NCBI GenBank assembly: GCA_927407015.1
Contig: CAKMJT010000009.1
Span: 30,126 to 94,125 of the forward strand
From: an uncultured Proteiniphilum sp.
Lineage (GTDB): Bacteria; Bacteroidota; Bacteroidia; Bacteroidales; Dysgonomonadaceae
Length of the DNA stretch: 64,000 bases
Reading direction: 5' to 3'
The notes under the pieces were generated by a model. It did no database searches. It saw only the letters and a program-made list of their open reading frames with translations, and was not told the origin of the DNA. Made by a program: the position numbers and the translations under genes. The number at the start of each line of letters is the position of its first letter. The first letter of the stretch is position 1. Positions 18,850-26,945 of this stretch are shown in pieces.

Positions 18850-20304
18850 ATGAAAGAAAAAGCAGATATTGGATTGATCGGACTGGCCGTGATGGGCGAG
18901 AATCTGGTCCTGAATATGGAGAGTAATGGTTACACGGTGGCTGTATTCAACAGAACGGTTGCCAAGGTGGATCAGTTTCTGGAAGGTAGGGGAAAAGGGA
19001 AAAACTTTATTGGCGCACATTCTCTGGAAGAGTTTGTGGCCTCCATCGAACGACCGCGCAAAGTGATGATGCTGGTGAAAGCCGGTAAGCCGGTGGATGA
19101 TTTTATCGAGCTGCTCCTCCCCCTGCTGGAACAGGGCGACATCATCATCGACGGCGGTAACAGCCATTTCCCCGACAGCATCCGCAGAACAAAGTATGTG
19201 GAAAGCAAAGGATTGTTATATGTGGGTACCGGCGTCTCCGGCGGTGAAGAGGGTGCACTGAAAGGGCCATCCATGATGCCAGGTGGTTCTCCCGCAGCAT
19301 GGCCGCACGTGAAAGAGATCTTCCAGGCTGTTGCAGCCAAAGTGGATGACGGCGTTCCCTGCTGCGACTGGGTGGGTGAGAACGGTGCAGGCCACTTCGT
19401 GAAGATGGTACACAACGGTATAGAGTATGGCGACATGCAGATCATCAACGAAGCCTATCATCTGATGAAAGACGTGCTGGGCATGGATGCCTTCGACCAG
19501 CACGAGGTCTTCAAACAATGGAACAAGGGCGTGCTCGATTCCTATCTGATTGAGATCACAACCGATATCCTGGCTTATAAAGATGAAGACGGATCGCCTT
19601 TGGTAGAGAAGATACTCGATACTGCCGGCCAGAAAGGTACCGGTAAATGGACCGCCGTCACGGCTCTCGATCTGGGCATTCCGCTCACGCTGATCGGTGA
19701 ATCGGTCTTTTCCCGCTGTCTCTCGGCGCAGAAGGACCTGAGGGTCAAGGCTTCCAAAGTCCTTTCCGGCAAGAAACCGGAGTTTAGGGGTGACAAGCAG
19801 CAGTTTATCGGTGACCTGGAAAAAGCAATCTACGGTGCCAAGATCATCTCTTACGCACAGGGCTACGATCTGATGATGGAGGCAGCCAGAGAGTATGGCT
19901 GGAATCTGAATTACGGAGGTATCGCCCTGATGTGGCGTGGTGGTTGTATTATCCGTTCCCGCTTTTTGGGTGATATTAAGAAAGCATTCGACAACAACCC
20001 GTCACTGGAGAACCTGCTGCTTGACCCCTTCTTCAAGGAAGCCGTGCAGACGGCACAGGAGAGCTGGCGCAGGGTATGTGCCACAGCACTGCTGAATGGT
20101 ATCCCCGTCCCGGCGCTTACCTCGGCACTGAACTACTTCGACGGATTCCGCAGTGAACGTTTGCCGGCCAACCTGCTGCAGGCACAACGCGATTTTTTCG
20201 GAGCCCATCAGTATGAGCGTGTGGACAGGCCGCGGGGTGAATTCTTCCACACCAACTGGACAGGACACGGAGGGGATACTGCCTCCACAACCTACGATGT
20301 GTAA
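18850..20304 (+). CDS. gnd: 6-Phosphogluconate dehydrogenase, decarboxylating
   Basis: A 484-residue enzyme of normal family length converting 6-phosphogluconate to ribulose-5-phosphate, CO2 and NAD(P)H. Evidence: N-terminal Rossmann GLAVMGENLVLNMESNG followed by VFNRT (Arg suits NADP), GTGVSGGEEGALKGPSMMPGG, the catalytic Lys in HFVKMVHNGIEYGDMQ, and the C-terminal FHTNWTGHGGDTAS with substrate-binding residues. It is the only gene of the oxidative pentose phosphate pathway here: no zwf or pgl is adjacent, so its 6-phosphogluconate should come from another source, most simply the kinase immediately upstream. Confidence 0.97.
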   Translation: MKEKADIGLIGLAVMGENLVLNMESNGYTVAVFNRTVAKVDQFLEGRGKGKNFIGAHSLEEFVASIERPRKVMMLVKAGKPVDDFIELLLPLLEQGDIIIDGGNSHFPDSIRRTKYVESKGLLYVGTGVSGGEEGALKGPSMMPGGSPAAWPHVKEIFQAVAAKVDDGVPCCDWVGENGAGHFVKMVHNGIEYGDMQIINEAYHLMKDVLGMDAFDQHEVFKQWNKGVLDSYLIEITTDILAYKDEDGSPLVEKILDTAGQKGTGKWTAVTALDLGIPLTLIGESVFSRCLSAQKDLRVKASKVLSGKKPEFRGDKQQFIGDLEKAIYGAKIISYAQGYDLMMEAAREYGWNLNYGGIALMWRGGCIIRSRFLGDIKKAFDNNPSLENLLLDPFFKEAVQTAQESWRRVCATALLNGIPVPALTSALNYFDGFRSERLPANLLQAQRDFFGAHQYERVDRPRGEFFHTNWTGHGGDTASTTYDV

Positions 20305-20369
20305 TACGGATGTGCTGATTTGTTGATTCGATCTGAAATCCCATATCAGACATCCTAAATTTCAATAGA

Positions 20370-21656
20370 ATGATATACTACGCGAATGGCTCTTCAGATA
20401 AGAGTTTGTCAAGAGACGACCTGAAAAGAGGGCTGTATGAAGCATTCAGCAGATTGGGGGAACGGCGGAAAATTCTGGCCGTTCCACCCGATTATACCCG
20501 CTTGCCAAGTAAGGCGGGAGACCTGACAGAGCTGTCCTGGGAGTATTACGGTGATAAGCTTACCGATATCCTTCCCGCACTGGGTACACACACGCCAATG
20601 ACCGAAGCACAGATCAGCCATATGTTCGGAGATACGCCGAAGAGCCTTTTCCGTGATCATGACTGGCGTAATGATGTGATTACACTCGGAGAGGTGCCAG
20701 CAGCGTACGTGCGTGAAGTGTCGGAAGGGAAGGTCGATTTTTCCTGGCCGGTGCAGGTCAACCGATTGCTCCAGGAGGGCGGCTTTGATCTGATTCTCTC
20801 CATAGGGCAGGTGGTTCCTCACGAGGTGGTGGGCATGGCCAACTACAATAAAAATATATTCGTGGGTACTGGAGGAACTGAAGGCATCAACAAGAGCCAC
20901 TACATCGGAGCCGTATATGGGATGGAACGGATGATGGGCCGGGCTGATACACCCGTTCGGCGGGTGTTCAACTATGCCACCGATCATTTCGCACAGCACC
21001 TGCCCATCGTTTATGTACTCACGGTGGTGGGTGTGAACAAGGCGGGTGAACAGCAGACCTACGGACTGTTCGTGGGTGATGATTTCGAAGTGTTCGACCA
21101 GGCAGCCAAATTGTCGCTGGAGGTTAATTTCGTGATGGTGAAGAAACCCCTGAAGAAGGTAGTGGTATGGCTCGACCCCACTGAATTCAAGAGTACCTGG
21201 CTGGGCAACAAGTCGATATACCGGACAAGAATGGCTATTGCCGATGAGGGGGAGCTGATTGTGCTGGCACCGGCCCTCAAGGAGTTCGGCGAAGACAAGG
21301 CAATCGATCTGCTGATCCGCAAGTATGGTTATTTCGGCACTCCTCAGACACTGAAGGCTGTATCGGAGAACGGCGATCTCAGAGATAACCTGAGTGCTGC
21401 AGCCCACTTGATCCACGGATCATCCGAAGGCCGGTTTTCCATCACCTACTGTCCCGGAAAGAGAGAAGAAAATCTAAGCCGTGAAGAGATCGAAAGCGTC
21501 GGTTTCCAATGGGGCGATATCGATATGGCCCTGCAAAAGTACAATCCACATCAGCTGAAGGAAGGTTTCAACCTGCTTCCCGACGGGGAGGAGATTTACT
21601 ACATCTCCAGTCCTGCCCTTGGACTGTGGGCTTACAGAGACCGTTTTGATCTGTGA
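20370..21656 (+). CDS. LarA-superfamily nickel-pincer hydroxyacid racemase/epimerase
   Basis: A 428-residue cytoplasmic homologue of lactate racemase LarA (DUF2088). Residues of the nickel-pincer active site are present with LarA spacing: D41-R44 (DYTR), H74 (LGTH), H151 (VVPHE), K161 (NYNKN, the lysine that anchors the cofactor) and H177 (KSHY). The H151-K161 and H151-H177 distances of 10 and 26 equal those between H174, K184 and H200 in lactate racemase. The superfamily includes enzymes on other hydroxyacids; a D-gluconate 2-epimerase has been reported. As the last gene of an operon making mannonate and containing gnd, C2 epimerisation of D-mannonate to D-gluconate is the natural role (inference). 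LarB/C/E for cofactor synthesis are not in the window. Confidence 0.9.
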   Translation: MIYYANGSSDKSLSRDDLKRGLYEAFSRLGERRKILAVPPDYTRLPSKAGDLTELSWEYYGDKLTDILPALGTHTPMTEAQISHMFGDTPKSLFRDHDWRNDVITLGEVPAAYVREVSEGKVDFSWPVQVNRLLQEGGFDLILSIGQVVPHEVVGMANYNKNIFVGTGGTEGINKSHYIGAVYGMERMMGRADTPVRRVFNYATDHFAQHLPIVYVLTVVGVNKAGEQQTYGLFVGDDFEVFDQAAKLSLEVNFVMVKKPLKKVVVWLDPTEFKSTWLGNKSIYRTRMAIADEGELIVLAPALKEFGEDKAIDLLIRKYGYFGTPQTLKAVSENGDLRDNLSAAAHLIHGSSEGRFSITYCPGKREENLSREEIESVGFQWGDIDMALQKYNPHQLKEGFNLLPDGEEIYYISSPALGLWAYRDRFDL

Positions 21657-21712
21657 CAGTGATCGGACAAAAACAACCGTAGACAAATAAAATCCATTGC
21701 TCTGAACCTGTT

Positions 21713-22621
21713 TCAATGATAGCTTAACCTGTACAGGGGCGGTTTCTTCAACTCGTTCATATATTCCGTAGGAGAATGTTTGATGATCTGCCTGAATTGC
21801 CTATTGAAATTGGATACATTGTTGAATCCGCTCTCATAGCAGATCTCACTAATTGAATAATTCCCTTCCTGTAATAACTTGCAGGCATAACCGATACGCA
21901 GGTCGTTGATATACTGAACGCAGGTTTTTCCAGTCTTTTCCAGGAAGTATCGGCAGAAGGAGGTCTGGTTCATTCCGGCAACCCCTGCAATCTCCTTCAG
22001 GGTGAGTTGTCGGGTATATTCCCGTTTCAGAAACGAAAGCACCTTGATCAGACGGGTGTCCGCCTCGATGAACTCCGATTCGGTCTCTGAATCTTCGTTG
22101 TTGAGCAGCGTGTAATGCGAGGAACTGCTCATCAGCGAGAGGATCTGTATGCATTCCATCAACAGGGGCAGCCCCTTTAGACGGAGAGCCCTGGTAATCT
22201 TCTTTCGGATCCGGTGGTTGGCATTCTTGTCGAAGCAGACTCCCTGTTTTGCCTTGATCAGTAGGTTTTTGATGTTGAACAACTCGGGGTAATGGGTTAT
22301 CCCATAGTGGAAGAAGTTTCTGGAGGACTGGATGGTAATGGCATGTACCCTTAAATCGGGACGGTTCTCATAGTATTCCGGATCGCTACGGTACATGTGG
22401 GGAAGTGAGCTACCCAGCAGAACCAGGTCACCGTCGGAATAGGGCTGGATACTGTTGCCCACAAATCGCGTACCAGTGCTTTTCAGAATGTAAACAATCT
22501 CATATTCATCGTGGAAGTGCAGCGGAAACTTAAAATAGTCATAGTCGCACCATTTTATTTTCACCGGTGAACCACTATCCAGGTTCAGATTTTCATGCAT
22601 GATCCGCTTCATAATGTTCAT
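21713..22621 (-). CDS. AraC-family transcriptional regulator with N-terminal cupin
   Basis: About 302 residues from the ATG at 22621 (22612 is an alternative); the frame extends to 22651 but a -7 box at 22638-22645 makes that start impossible. The N-terminal half is a sugar-sensing cupin (FPLHFHDEYEIVYILKSTGTRF, with LPHMYRSD); the C-terminal third has two helix-turn-helix units (LTLKEIAGVAGMNQTSFCRYF and YSISEICYESGFNNVSNFNRQF). It ends convergently with the larA homologue and is divergent from the DUF2264 cluster. The three 21-bp-spaced operators at 22636, 23063 and 25575 have the geometry of AraC-type direct repeats, so it is the best candidate for their ligand-responsive activator and for its own control. 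Confidence 0.93.
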   Translation of the reverse strand: MNIMKRIMHENLNLDSGSPVKIKWCDYDYFKFPLHFHDEYEIVYILKSTGTRFVGNSIQPYSDGDLVLLGSSLPHMYRSDPEYYENRPDLRVHAITIQSSRNFFHYGITHYPELFNIKNLLIKAKQGVCFDKNANHRIRKKITRALRLKGLPLLMECIQILSLMSSSSHYTLLNNEDSETESEFIEADTRLIKVLSFLKREYTRQLTLKEIAGVAGMNQTSFCRYFLEKTGKTCVQYINDLRIGYACKLLQEGNYSISEICYESGFNNVSNFNRQFRQIIKHSPTEYMNELKKPPLYRLSYH

Positions 22622-22635
22622 CTTTTTGGTTGAGA

Positions 22636-22662
22636 TGCAAATATAGTACATTTTATAGCAAA
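22636..22662 (+). promoter_or_regulatory. Operator copy 1, overlapping the AraC-gene promoter
   Basis: TGCAAA at 22636 and AGCAAA at 22657, exactly 21 bp apart, with intervening and flanking sequence closely matching the copy at 23063 (about 25 of 31 positions). The first half-site overlaps, on the minus strand, the -7 box TATATTTG (22638-22645) of the regulator gene, which suggests autorepression. Confidence 0.6.
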
Positions 22663-22720
22663 TATATATGATGTTATTAAGAAATTAATGTCGTTTATTT
22701 GCTTAGCAAAAAATTTCTGT

Positions 22721-22911
22721 ATGCTGGAAAAAACATGGAGATGGGTCGGGCCAAATGATACGGTCACGCTCCCCAATCTAAAACAGATGGGAGTGGAGGG
22801 GGTGGTTACCTCCCTTCACCGTTTGAAGGAAGGCTCAAAGGATTGTCGGAGATCAATGGTATCCAGCATGCCCTGACTCATTGTCTCTCCTTTTCACAAA
22901 AAACGGTTTGA
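22721..22911 (+). pseudogene. uxuA: Internally deleted mannonate dehydratase remnant
   Basis: From ATG 22721 the frame reads MLEKTWRWVGPNDTVTLP then MGVEGVVTSLHRL, the unmistakable UxuA N-terminus (compare TWRWYGPNDPVSL and GATGVVTALH). After about 35 codons the similarity jumps to a different frame: from about 22832 to the stop at 22909-22911 it reads FEGRLKGLSEINGIQHALT, which looks like the C-terminal end of the same enzyme. UxuA is normally near 390 residues, so roughly 1 kb is missing and the two ends are joined out of frame. It cannot make an active dehydratase. It lies next to the galacturonate operon, from which the usual step after mannonate is thus absent. The N-terminal assignment is strong; the C-terminal one is by motif recall. 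Confidence 0.8.
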
Positions 22912-23062
22912 GTTTTTGGTTAGCCGGTGTCTCTCTTTTACAGTTTCAATTGCCGGTCTAAAACTGGAGTTTTGAGATGATTGATTGCCGGCGTAATGCT
23001 GGGTGAAGAGGAAGGTGTTAAGTCCATATGTTGCAGCATTTAATTGCCTATAATTTTTCATA

Positions 23063-23128
23063 TGCAAAAATAGTATCATGAATTGCAAATATATGTAACT
23101 ACTTTAACAATTTAAACCACTATTTTTG
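23063..23128 (+). promoter_or_regulatory. Operator copy 2 with -7 box, upstream of the DUF2264 gene
   Basis: TGCAAA half-sites at 23063 and 23084 (21 bp apart) share 26 of 30 positions with the copy at 25574. A TATTTTTG -7 box follows at 23121-23128, exactly 58 bp from the first half-site, and there is no -33 TTTG, as for activator-dependent promoters. The resulting leader is about 235 nt and includes the palindrome at 23328. The remaining 22912-23370 interval shows no gene. Confidence 0.65.
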
Positions 23129-23327
23129 TGGGTATTAATTGATTTTTGTTATGCAGGAGAGGATTTATTGTGAAATTCTTTATTAAGCTTTTTAAAAACT
23201 TTATGAAATGTTAAATTTGTGGTGTTAAATCTTAATTTAGTATATCAGAGGGGGTATAATTGCGTTAATTTAATGTGGTTTAATTCCCCGACCCTTGGGT
23301 TGGAATAAATAATTAGTCCATTTGATA

Positions 23328-23347
23328 CCTCGGGGCTTGCCCCGGGG
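23328..23347. repeat. GC-rich palindrome just before the DUF2264 start codon
   Basis: CCTCGGGGC and GCCCCGGGG pair over 9 bp (one G-U) around a 2-nt loop, in an otherwise AT-rich leader, 23 bp before the ATG. No T-run follows. It resembles dispersed REP-type palindromes or a translation-controlling hairpin. Confidence 0.55.
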
Positions 23348-23370
23348 TTGTTCATTAATATCAATTAAAA

Positions 23371-25425
23371 ATGAAAACGAAATTCGAAGTAACTAATCCT
23401 GATCTGAATCTAAGCCCCATGACGGGTATGACGAGAAAGCACTACATTGAATGTGCAAAATATCTACTGGAACGTGCATTTACTCATGTTAATTCCTTTG
23501 ATCAACATCTGAGCTTTCCAGCGGTTCCAGGTAAAACATATCCTCAGCCCAACGCACCTGAATGGCGCTATCGTGCAGCGGATTTTGAGGCTCTGGAACG
23601 GACCTTTACGCTAGCCGGGCCACTGATTCATATTGATCCAGAGACCGCTATCAATGGGATAAATTTGAGGGATTATTATGCTTTACACTTCTATAGGGCA
23701 TTTACTCCCGGCAATCCCAATTCATTGCCACTCCCTGAGGAGTTACCTGATTCAACTTATCAATTTACCTGTGAGTTTGGTGGATTGTTTAAAACGCTGC
23801 TCCTTATGCCGGATACGATCTGGTCACAATATACAGAAGAACAGAAAAGAGAGATGGTAGTCACCATCTCCAAATGGGCTCACCACAGAACCACTCAGAA
23901 TAACTGGCGTATTTTTAATATTGTAACTCTTTCTTTTTTAAAGAAACAGGGTTACGATATTGATGATGAACTTTTAAAAAGTCATTTGCTATGGGTAGCT
24001 TCTTACCATTCCGGTAATGGATGGTATTTAGAACAAACTTATAATTATTACTCTATTAGTTTATTTATTGTTTACACCACCATATGGAATAGAACATTCG
24101 GAGATGTGTACTATCCTGAAATTTCCAATATAATCGAAAGATCTGCTCAGAAGCTTATGGAATCACTTCCAAGTTTTTTTGGTCGTGATGGATATATTAA
24201 TATGTGGTCACGAAGCATCTGTTACAGAACCTGGGTTTCCGGTGCTTTTCCGGTAGCTTTTATGTTAAAAAATAAAAACCTGCTGGATCCGGGTTGGGCC
24301 AGGAGGCTTTGCTCTGGTTCCCTGTTACAGTTTGTAACCCGTGAAGAGTTTTATTACAATGAGATTCCAAGTCTCGGCTTTTATGGACGGAAAGAGTATA
24401 TGGTGCAAAATTACAGTTGTGCCGGAAGTCCATTTTTGATGTTCCTGCCATTTATCTGTTTAGCCCTGCCTGAGGATTCGCCGTTCTGGACTGCAAAAGA
24501 AAATGATGGCTTATGGGAATCATTGGGTGATGACTCCAAAAGGGTGATACTGGAGAATCCCGGACTGGTGCTGGTTAATCATGGTAAAAACGGTACATCT
24601 GAAATAATTCCCGGAAAAGTGTACTATGATGATCCGAACTATTCCAAGTTAACCTACAATACTCATTTCCCATGGGAAGATCATAATCCCGCCGGTGGAA
24701 CTTCCATGGAATACAGTTTTCGCAGCCTTGATCCCAGAGATGTGAGAGGTGACGATGTCAATTTTTACCTTACAGGGAAAACTCTGGAAAATGACGCGTT
24801 GAAGAATCAGAAATTCACGACCTCGCAGAGCATGTTCTACAATGGGGTGATCGATGATGTACTTTATCGCCAGGCAATCATGCGCAAACCACCCAACAAT
24901 GGTGTAGGGTATATTATTGATCTGGCTGAAATTACCATTCCTGGAGGAGTTATCAGAATAGATCGCACCCGTCTTGCCTTTGAGTATGAGATCACCCTGG
25001 GACATTATGGTTTGCCTCACATCGGTGGCAAGAGGGCAGTTGTTAATCAGTTTGAAGATGGACGTAGAAAGGTAATTACAGCGACAATTCCAGGACGAAG
25101 CCTGGCTTTGATTACTTATAATGGCTGGGATCAGCTTGAAATGCTTGTCCACTCTGACAGGAATGCAGAGGCTGATGAGAGTACTGTGATTTTTGCCCGA
25201 AAAAAACGCCTTGATAAGAATCCACCCATTGAGTTATTAATCACAGTTATGTTACACAAAATGAATGATAGTGCATGGACTCCTGAAGAATTGGACCCAA
25301 TTAAGAAAATTGATATAATGGACGTGACAACCAACTATTCAACAATGGGTGCCATCATAACCCTATCTGATAACCAGAAATATGTGATAGATTTTCAGGA
25401 TATCGACGGAAGGAGAAGATGCTGA
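23371..25425 (+). CDS. DUF2264 domain protein, putative glycan-processing enzyme
   Basis: A 684-residue protein without signal peptide or membrane segment. The first 400 residues match the DUF2264 family, an (alpha/alpha) toroid-like helical domain (MTGMTRKHYIECAKYLLERAF, NNWRIFNIVTLSFLKKQGYD, GNGWYLEQTYNYYS, FFGRDGYINMWSRSICYRTW); the C-terminal third is beta-rich, overall like polysaccharide-lyase or unsaturated-glycuronidase architectures. Function of the family is not firmly established. Being cytosolic, it would act on imported oligosaccharides. It stands alone between two operator copies, with its own promoter, and is lower in GC than the uronate operon. Conserved aromatic and acidic residues suggest carbohydrate binding, but no catalytic pair can be assigned. 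Confidence 0.8.
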   Translation: MKTKFEVTNPDLNLSPMTGMTRKHYIECAKYLLERAFTHVNSFDQHLSFPAVPGKTYPQPNAPEWRYRAADFEALERTFTLAGPLIHIDPETAINGINLRDYYALHFYRAFTPGNPNSLPLPEELPDSTYQFTCEFGGLFKTLLLMPDTIWSQYTEEQKREMVVTISKWAHHRTTQNNWRIFNIVTLSFLKKQGYDIDDELLKSHLLWVASYHSGNGWYLEQTYNYYSISLFIVYTTIWNRTFGDVYYPEISNIIERSAQKLMESLPSFFGRDGYINMWSRSICYRTWVSGAFPVAFMLKNKNLLDPGWARRLCSGSLLQFVTREEFYYNEIPSLGFYGRKEYMVQNYSCAGSPFLMFLPFICLALPEDSPFWTAKENDGLWESLGDDSKRVILENPGLVLVNHGKNGTSEIIPGKVYYDDPNYSKLTYNTHFPWEDHNPAGGTSMEYSFRSLDPRDVRGDDVNFYLTGKTLENDALKNQKFTTSQSMFYNGVIDDVLYRQAIMRKPPNNGVGYIIDLAEITIPGGVIRIDRTRLAFEYEITLGHYGLPHIGGKRAVVNQFEDGRRKVITATIPGRSLALITYNGWDQLEMLVHSDRNAEADESTVIFARKKRLDKNPPIELLITVMLHKMNDSAWTPEELDPIKKIDIMDVTTNYSTMGAIITLSDNQKYVIDFQDIDGRRRC

Positions 25426-25574
25426 ATATTGCCTGTGGAGCAAAAGCTTACAAGCCGTGTCCCAGCTTTGGGCTTTCACTTTCCTGATGCAATGGGGACA
25501 GGCAGAGATGCAGCATTGCTATTTTAGGCTGGTTCTGAATTTTTAACATGGTTTTACATACAAAAGCACAAATA

Positions 25575-25640
25575 TGCAAAAAAAGTATCATTGTTTGCAA
25601 AATTACAGGTGGTATTTAACTTTTAAAAAGAATATGTTTG
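25575..25640 (+). promoter_or_regulatory. Operator copy 3 with -7 box, upstream of the DUF6807-susCD operon
   Basis: TGCAAA half-sites at 25575 and 25596 (21 bp apart) and a -7 box TATGTTTG at 25633-25640, again exactly 58 bp from the first half-site as at copy 2, and no -33 TTTG. Transcription would start near 25647, which rules out the TTG start at 25638 and supports ATG 25680. The rest of 25426-25560 is non-coding; a short open stretch near 25480-25527 was not recognisable. Confidence 0.65.
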
Positions 25641-25679
25641 TGTGATAATACCCATCTCGAAGTTTCAAAATTGATAAGA

Positions 25680-26942
25680 ATGAAAAACGTACTTTGTATT
25701 TTAATATCACTGTTTTCGACTCAGCTTTTTGCCAAAGAGCTGGTCAGTTTTACGGTAAGTTTTGAAAAAGAATATATTGATGTCCCGATCTCATTGTCTC
25801 TTGATAATATTGACTATAAAAGAGACAGCCTTCAATTACAATTGTATGAAATCACCAGATCCGGTCAGAAGTTTATTCCATCTCAATTAGAGAGTGGGCA
25901 TTTGGCTCGTTTATGGTTCGTTTTAGAAGGTGTATCCAAAAGAAACAGTACCAGGAAGTTTGTCATCAGGTTGGGCGAGAACAAATTACCTGACCAGCCG
26001 GATCGTCTGATTTATCCGGATAAATCAGACGGGAATTTAACTTTTTATTCAGGTAAGAAACCGGTTATCAGTTACCGTTATGAGACAATGTATCCACCGA
26101 AAGGTGTCAGCCCTCTCTTCAAGCGCTCCGGGTTTATTCATCCCCTTTGGTCACCCAAAGGTGAAGTGTTGACCCGGGTTCAGCCACCAGATCATTATCA
26201 TCATTATGGTATCTGGGGACCCTGGACATTGACACACATCGGTGACAGGGAGGTCGACTTCTGGAATTTAAATAAGGGAGAAGGCACCGTAAAATTTGCC
26301 GGTTTCCTGTCCGAAACAACAGGCAGCGTCTTCTCCGGCTTCAGGGTATTACAGCAGCATATGGATTTTGGGGCCAAAGGGGAAGATCAGATTGCGATGA
26401 ATGAGGTGCTGGATGTAAGGGTATGGAACAGCAGTAATGGTGTATGGATCATCGATTACACAACAGCCATCAACACACCGTTGAAGGATGGAATCATGCT
26501 CGATGCATACAGGTATGGCGGAGGTATAGGATACAGGGCCACTGAGAAATGGACAAAAGACAACTGTACCGTATTGACATCAGAAGGAAAAACAAGAACA
26601 GATGCGGATGGAAGCACTGCACGCTGGTGTATTGTAGCGGGAGAATCGGCGGTGGATGAAGGAAGATCGGGGATATTGTTTTTAAGTCATCCATCAAATC
26701 GTGCACATCCCGAACCCATGCGTGTATGGCCGTTAGATAGTAATGGAGGTAGAGGGGATATGTATTTTGAATTTACACCTATTAGGCACAAATCATGGGA
26801 GTTGAAAAATGGCAACGACTATGTGCTGAAGTACAGGATGATTGTGTTTGACGGTCAGATTGACAAGGAGACTGCAGAGATGTATTGGAGAAGTTTTTCT
26901 GCTGCACCAAGTGTCGAAATTAAATTTAATAAAAATATTTGA
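25680..26942 (+). CDS. Exported DUF6807 (PmoA-like) protein
   Basis: About 420 residues from ATG 25680 with a Sec signal (MKNVLCILISLFSTQLFA). The body matches DUF6807, a family often mislabelled as methane monooxygenase PmoA but built as a galactose-mutarotase-like beta-sandwich: YRYETMYPPKGVSPLFKRSG, HPLWSPKGEVLTR, DHYHHYGIWGPWT (clustered His, likely metal or substrate site), FLSHPSNRAHPEPMRVWP and GDMYFEFTPIR. Predicted periplasmic. These proteins are frequent in loci with Gfo/Idh/MocA oxidoreductases and DUF1080 proteins. It heads the operon under operator copy 3 and is followed after 3 bp by a second DUF6807 gene. Enzymatic activity unknown. Confidence 0.8.
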   Translation: MKNVLCILISLFSTQLFAKELVSFTVSFEKEYIDVPISLSLDNIDYKRDSLQLQLYEITRSGQKFIPSQLESGHLARLWFVLEGVSKRNSTRKFVIRLGENKLPDQPDRLIYPDKSDGNLTFYSGKKPVISYRYETMYPPKGVSPLFKRSGFIHPLWSPKGEVLTRVQPPDHYHHYGIWGPWTLTHIGDREVDFWNLNKGEGTVKFAGFLSETTGSVFSGFRVLQQHMDFGAKGEDQIAMNEVLDVRVWNSSNGVWIIDYTTAINTPLKDGIMLDAYRYGGGIGYRATEKWTKDNCTVLTSEGKTRTDADGSTARWCIVAGESAVDEGRSGILFLSHPSNRAHPEPMRVWPLDSNGGRGDMYFEFTPIRHKSWELKNGNDYVLKYRMIVFDGQIDKETAEMYWRSFSAAPSVEIKFNKNI

Positions 26943-26945
26943 ATA

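Noticed and set aside
20409..21416. A 335-codon open frame opposite the LarA homologue
   Set aside because: The plus-strand gene keeps all catalytic residues; the antisense frame shows no family motif.
25426..25560. Possible short coding remnant reading GFHFPDAMGTGRD before a stop
   Set aside because: Open for fewer than 30 codons with no start and no family recognised; left as non-coding.
25638..25679. TTG start extending the DUF6807 protein by 14 residues
   Set aside because: The extension would place residues in front of a good signal peptide and overlaps the -7 box.
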